The position numbers and the translations under genes were made by a program. This document shows, one piece after another, positions 36,083 through 64,000 of a stretch of 64,000 bases of DNA (position 1 is the stretch's first letter; every line of letters starts with the position of its first letter). Source of the DNA: Paragorgia papillata (taxonomy: Eukaryota; Cnidaria; Anthozoa; Scleralcyonacea; Coralliidae); the NCBI GenBank assembly GCA_035771165.1, contig JAWNZC010000445.1, positions 222,501-286,500 of the forward strand, read 5' to 3'. Below the pieces are notes generated by a model. That model ran no database searches, was not told the origin of the DNA, and saw only the letters and a list, made by a program, of their open reading frames with translations.

Positions 36083-37950
36083 GTTGAAACGATGGAATCT
36101 ACACGTGCAAAAAATTGTAATACCCCCCCCCCGGTTCCAGACTAAAAATGGCCAAAAATAGCCAATATGTGGGAGAATGTGGGACAGTGGGAGTATTCCC
36201 CCGGGAAACTATATAGTGGAACATATGACGCATTGCGGCCTTAGAACTTGTTCCCAATCCTAAAGTGGCATAAGCAATCTTGACGATTGTCTTGACGTCA
36301 GCACGGCAGATTATCCGGGGGAGAAATATTAAGTACTCTGTGCCGGGGGGTCAGAAAAGCCATAAAGCACAGAATACTGTGCCGTATTTTAAAGCAAACC
36401 ATATGAGCAAACAACAGATGCCGGTTCGTTTAGTTTTCACTGTTTAACAACAAATAGTATACAGTCAAAAGATGGCAAGTACACAACACGAGATATTGTT
36501 AAGGCATTAAGATTTACTATACAAGGTACAATATAAGACTTGGAATTGAATTCTGCGTAGATTTTATAGTCTGTTTTTCAGTTTATATTATCGTGAAGTT
36601 TCTTCGTTGTCAGCACTGAAGAAAAACAACGAAATTTAAAGGTTTTACAGCTCAGTAACAGAAACAAATACAAGAAATTAGCGTCTTAAACCTCATTGGG
36701 TACTTCTTGTTTCCTTACATGACCGTTCTGCGCATGATCCGAATCTTTGTTTGTGCCGTGAGGACCCTCAAACATGACATTCGTAGATAATTACATGAAG
36801 TACTCCGCTCAGTGTAAACCGTTAGAAACAACATGGCATGGCAGAAAACCAAGCGATTCGGATTTCTTCTATTTCTTCTGAAAATGTTTTGTTTTGGGTA
36901 CAAATAATGAAGAGGAAGCAAGAAAAGCTTACAATCTTGAATAAGGTATAAGTATATGTTTTTCTAAATGGAGATGTAAACATTAGTTTCGTATACGTAC
37001 ATGCGCAGAACGGACTGGAGGGCACCTTTAAAATAACTCTTTTTGTCTGTTTTCAATCTACGAAATCTTATGAACTTTAGTGGCGGCCATCTTAGGTAGT
37101 GGTCACGTCATCATACAACTGGCACGCTAAATCTGGCCTCATGCCCCATCCAGTTATATTGAGATCAGAGGTGTCAGAGGGCCCAATCAGTGTGGGCCAT
37201 AGCCTCCTCCGCAGGCAACTGGTGTGTCTTCTTAGTTATGTGGGCAATCAGCGTTGCAATCTCGTATACAAATCTCGTATAGCTGATAGCTCTAAATCGA
37301 AAGCTCTTTTTGACTGGAAAAAAGTGCAAGTGCCCACATAATAAATTAAAAAGATACATCAGTTGCCCACATAACTAAGAAGACACACCAGTTGCCTGCG
37401 GAGGAGGCTATGTGGGCCAGTGGTGTGGGCCCCAACATGTTATCGCGTTAGCCACGCGAGGTAGAACCCGCGTGGAATTACGTTCGGGGGTTTTACGGTC
37501 GGTATGTGGAGGAGGAACTTGAATATGCATACATATATATGCATATTTGCATATATATGCATATTTTCAAAAGCTGTTTAAGTGGATGATTGTCGGTTCT
37601 TCCTTGCCAACCCAACACTAACGTAAACCGATCAACATTAGCCTGATCATCACAATATTGAAGGTAAAGTAGCGCGGTCTATGTAATTACATTTACGCTA
37701 CTCGTTGTTTCTTGTGAGTACGAGAATTTTTACTTCGCTTGCGGTTTGTAATAATTAGCAGATAATTTACAGTATAACGGTGTAGAATACTGAAAGTCTA
37801 TTGCTGTATTTCGTGATAAATCATAATGGAGAAACTCTCACAAATCTCAGCTTATTTCTTACTGTTTTGTAGGTGTCATGAGAGTGTGAATGGTTTATAT
37901 ATAGTAGTTTCAGGAGTGGAGAGCACATGTAAATATTAATTTGCTGTCTG
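36083..37950. promoter_or_regulatory. Spacer between divergently transcribed NOC4L and EH gene
   Basis: 1.9 kb holding both 5' flanks. It includes a C run at 36123, the inverted repeat at 37164-37440, and AT-rich ATGCATATATATGCATAT palindromes at 37526-37565. No specific promoter motif can be fixed. Confidence 0.45.
37164..37440. repeat. Inverted repeat between NOC4L and the EH gene
   Basis: Arms of about 85 bp: GTGGGCCATAGCCTCCTCCG ... GTGTGTCTTCTTAGTTATGT and inverse. It lies in the 1.9-kb spacer between two divergent genes. Confidence 0.8.
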
Positions 37951-62967
<25,017 letters not shown>

Positions 62968-63233
62968 TTTAAAATAGGTTTTTGTTTGTTGGTTTTTTTT
63001 TGTTAAAATTCAGACTAACCAACTAAAACGATATTTTGCCGTGAGAATCAATACTAAAGTTAACGTTATGTGCTTGGCCTGCCAGGGACATCGTGTCCTT
63101 AGCATAAATGTTTGAATAAAGGGTGATTCGGTCAAAGCTTCTCATCGATACAATCACGTTCAATTTATTGAAAACGATGGGGGGGAGGGGGGTTGGCTGA
63201 AACACCCTTTATTATTATTATTACTACTACTAC

Positions 63234-63273
<40 letters not shown>

Positions 63274-64000
63274 GTTGTTGTCGTTAATATTCTAAAACAT
63301 ACCTAAAGGATTAATCCTAATCTGCATTATCCAATTCTTTATCATTTTTCAAACGCGTGATGGTCAATGAATGACTAATGTTCACACACTATAACCTTCT
63401 ATTTTCTGATAAAATATTACTTTGATAATCTTGGGACACGAACGGTCTTTTATATTTATTGAAGTTAAGGAAATTCTGTTTTACAAAAAGTTTTAAAGAT
63501 CTTTACCGAAGCAATGCCTCAAAAATCGAACTCTGTGTGTTGGCGCGTATACGGTCGCTGTCGTGACATAACAGCTCCAGGCCCCACGAAGTTTGATCAC
63601 TAACCATTTTAACCTTACTAACCATTTTCTATATCTTTTTACTAACAAAGTTGTTTTTTTAGGTTTTTCCCGAATTAACACTAATTAAGATATATAGACC
63701 CTTTTAATAGTATTGGAATACGTAATTTTCACCCTACGACGTCAATTTCTTTTCAATTTTTCTTTGAATTCTTTTCAATTTCGTTTATTGTCTTAGGCCT
63801 GAGCTAAACGTCGCACAATAGACGAATTTAATTCAGACGAATTTAATTCGAATTAACTTCGTCGGTAATGCGACGTAAATGCGACGTAAATGCGACGTCG
63901 AGTTAAACGTCGAATTTCAGTCATATTTAATTGTTTTTACTTAGAGTCGTGGAGCCTGAAAACGACTTCTTGAAAACATGAATTGTCATAGACAGAAGAG
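62968..64000. other. Window end, no gene seen
   Basis: AT-rich sequence with the ATT repeat and, at 63785-63920, repeats of GACGAATTTAATTC and ATGCGACGTAA. The EH gene could continue here if its last exon splices on. Confidence 0.5.
63205..63275. repeat. ATT trinucleotide repeat
   Basis: (ATT)n of about 70 bp with a few ACT units, grading into TTG. Confidence 0.95.

Overview
The window is eukaryotic, from an animal. It is AT-rich, genes are split by GT-AG introns of about 100 bp to over 9 kb, and much of the rest is short inverted-repeat DNA transposons, tRNA-derived repeats and very long simple-sequence arrays. The gene families (ADAMTS-type protease with MAM domains, EH-domain endocytic protein, NOC4L) point to a metazoan. 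The repeat style suggests a cnidarian or similar marine invertebrate; that is inference, and no species can be named from sequence alone.

Three host genes can be assembled exon by exon with matching splice phases. (1) Minus strand, 29172 down to 5318: a 23-exon gene whose exons sum to exactly 960 codons including the stop. It encodes a secreted ADAMTS-type metalloprotease with an order I do not recognise from any described protein: signal peptide, furin-like RNRR site, VHL-beta-like domain, reprolysin-type protease domain, disintegrin-like domain, TSP1, cysteine-rich domain split by an inserted MAM domain, start of spacer, second MAM domain, stop. (2) Minus strand, 36082 down to 33137: NOC4L, a two-exon gene for a nucleolar 40S-biogenesis factor. 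(3) Plus strand, 37951 to about 62967: a protein of about 1200 residues or more with two N-terminal EH domains and a long charged coiled-coil region encoded mostly by one 2.5-kb exon.

Region by region: 1-5317 holds repeats only. 5318-29172 is the protease gene. Its intron 13 carries a 5.0-kb element (11812-16817) with terminal inverted repeats and a TA target duplication, and inside that element lies a separate spliced minus-strand gene of unknown function. Other introns hold pentanucleotide, GAAC, GGAA, AAAG and CTTC arrays and a Tigger-like relic. 29173-33136 is intergenic. 33137-36082 is NOC4L with nested palindromes in its intron. 37951-62967 is the EH gene, whose introns contain a 3.4-kb mirrored element (40666-44066), a 1-kb long-TIR element (50262-51249), a LINE 3' end that runs into a 640-bp ATTC/TTTC array, and several MITEs. 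62968-64000 shows no gene.

The protease is the most interesting item. Its VHL-like domain keeps three of the residues that in human VHL contact hydroxyproline (Ser, His, Trp), and ADAMTS enzymes include procollagen proteases, so a hydroxyproline-reading exosite is a testable idea. The zinc site also lacks its third histidine, so the protein may instead be a non-catalytic binder.
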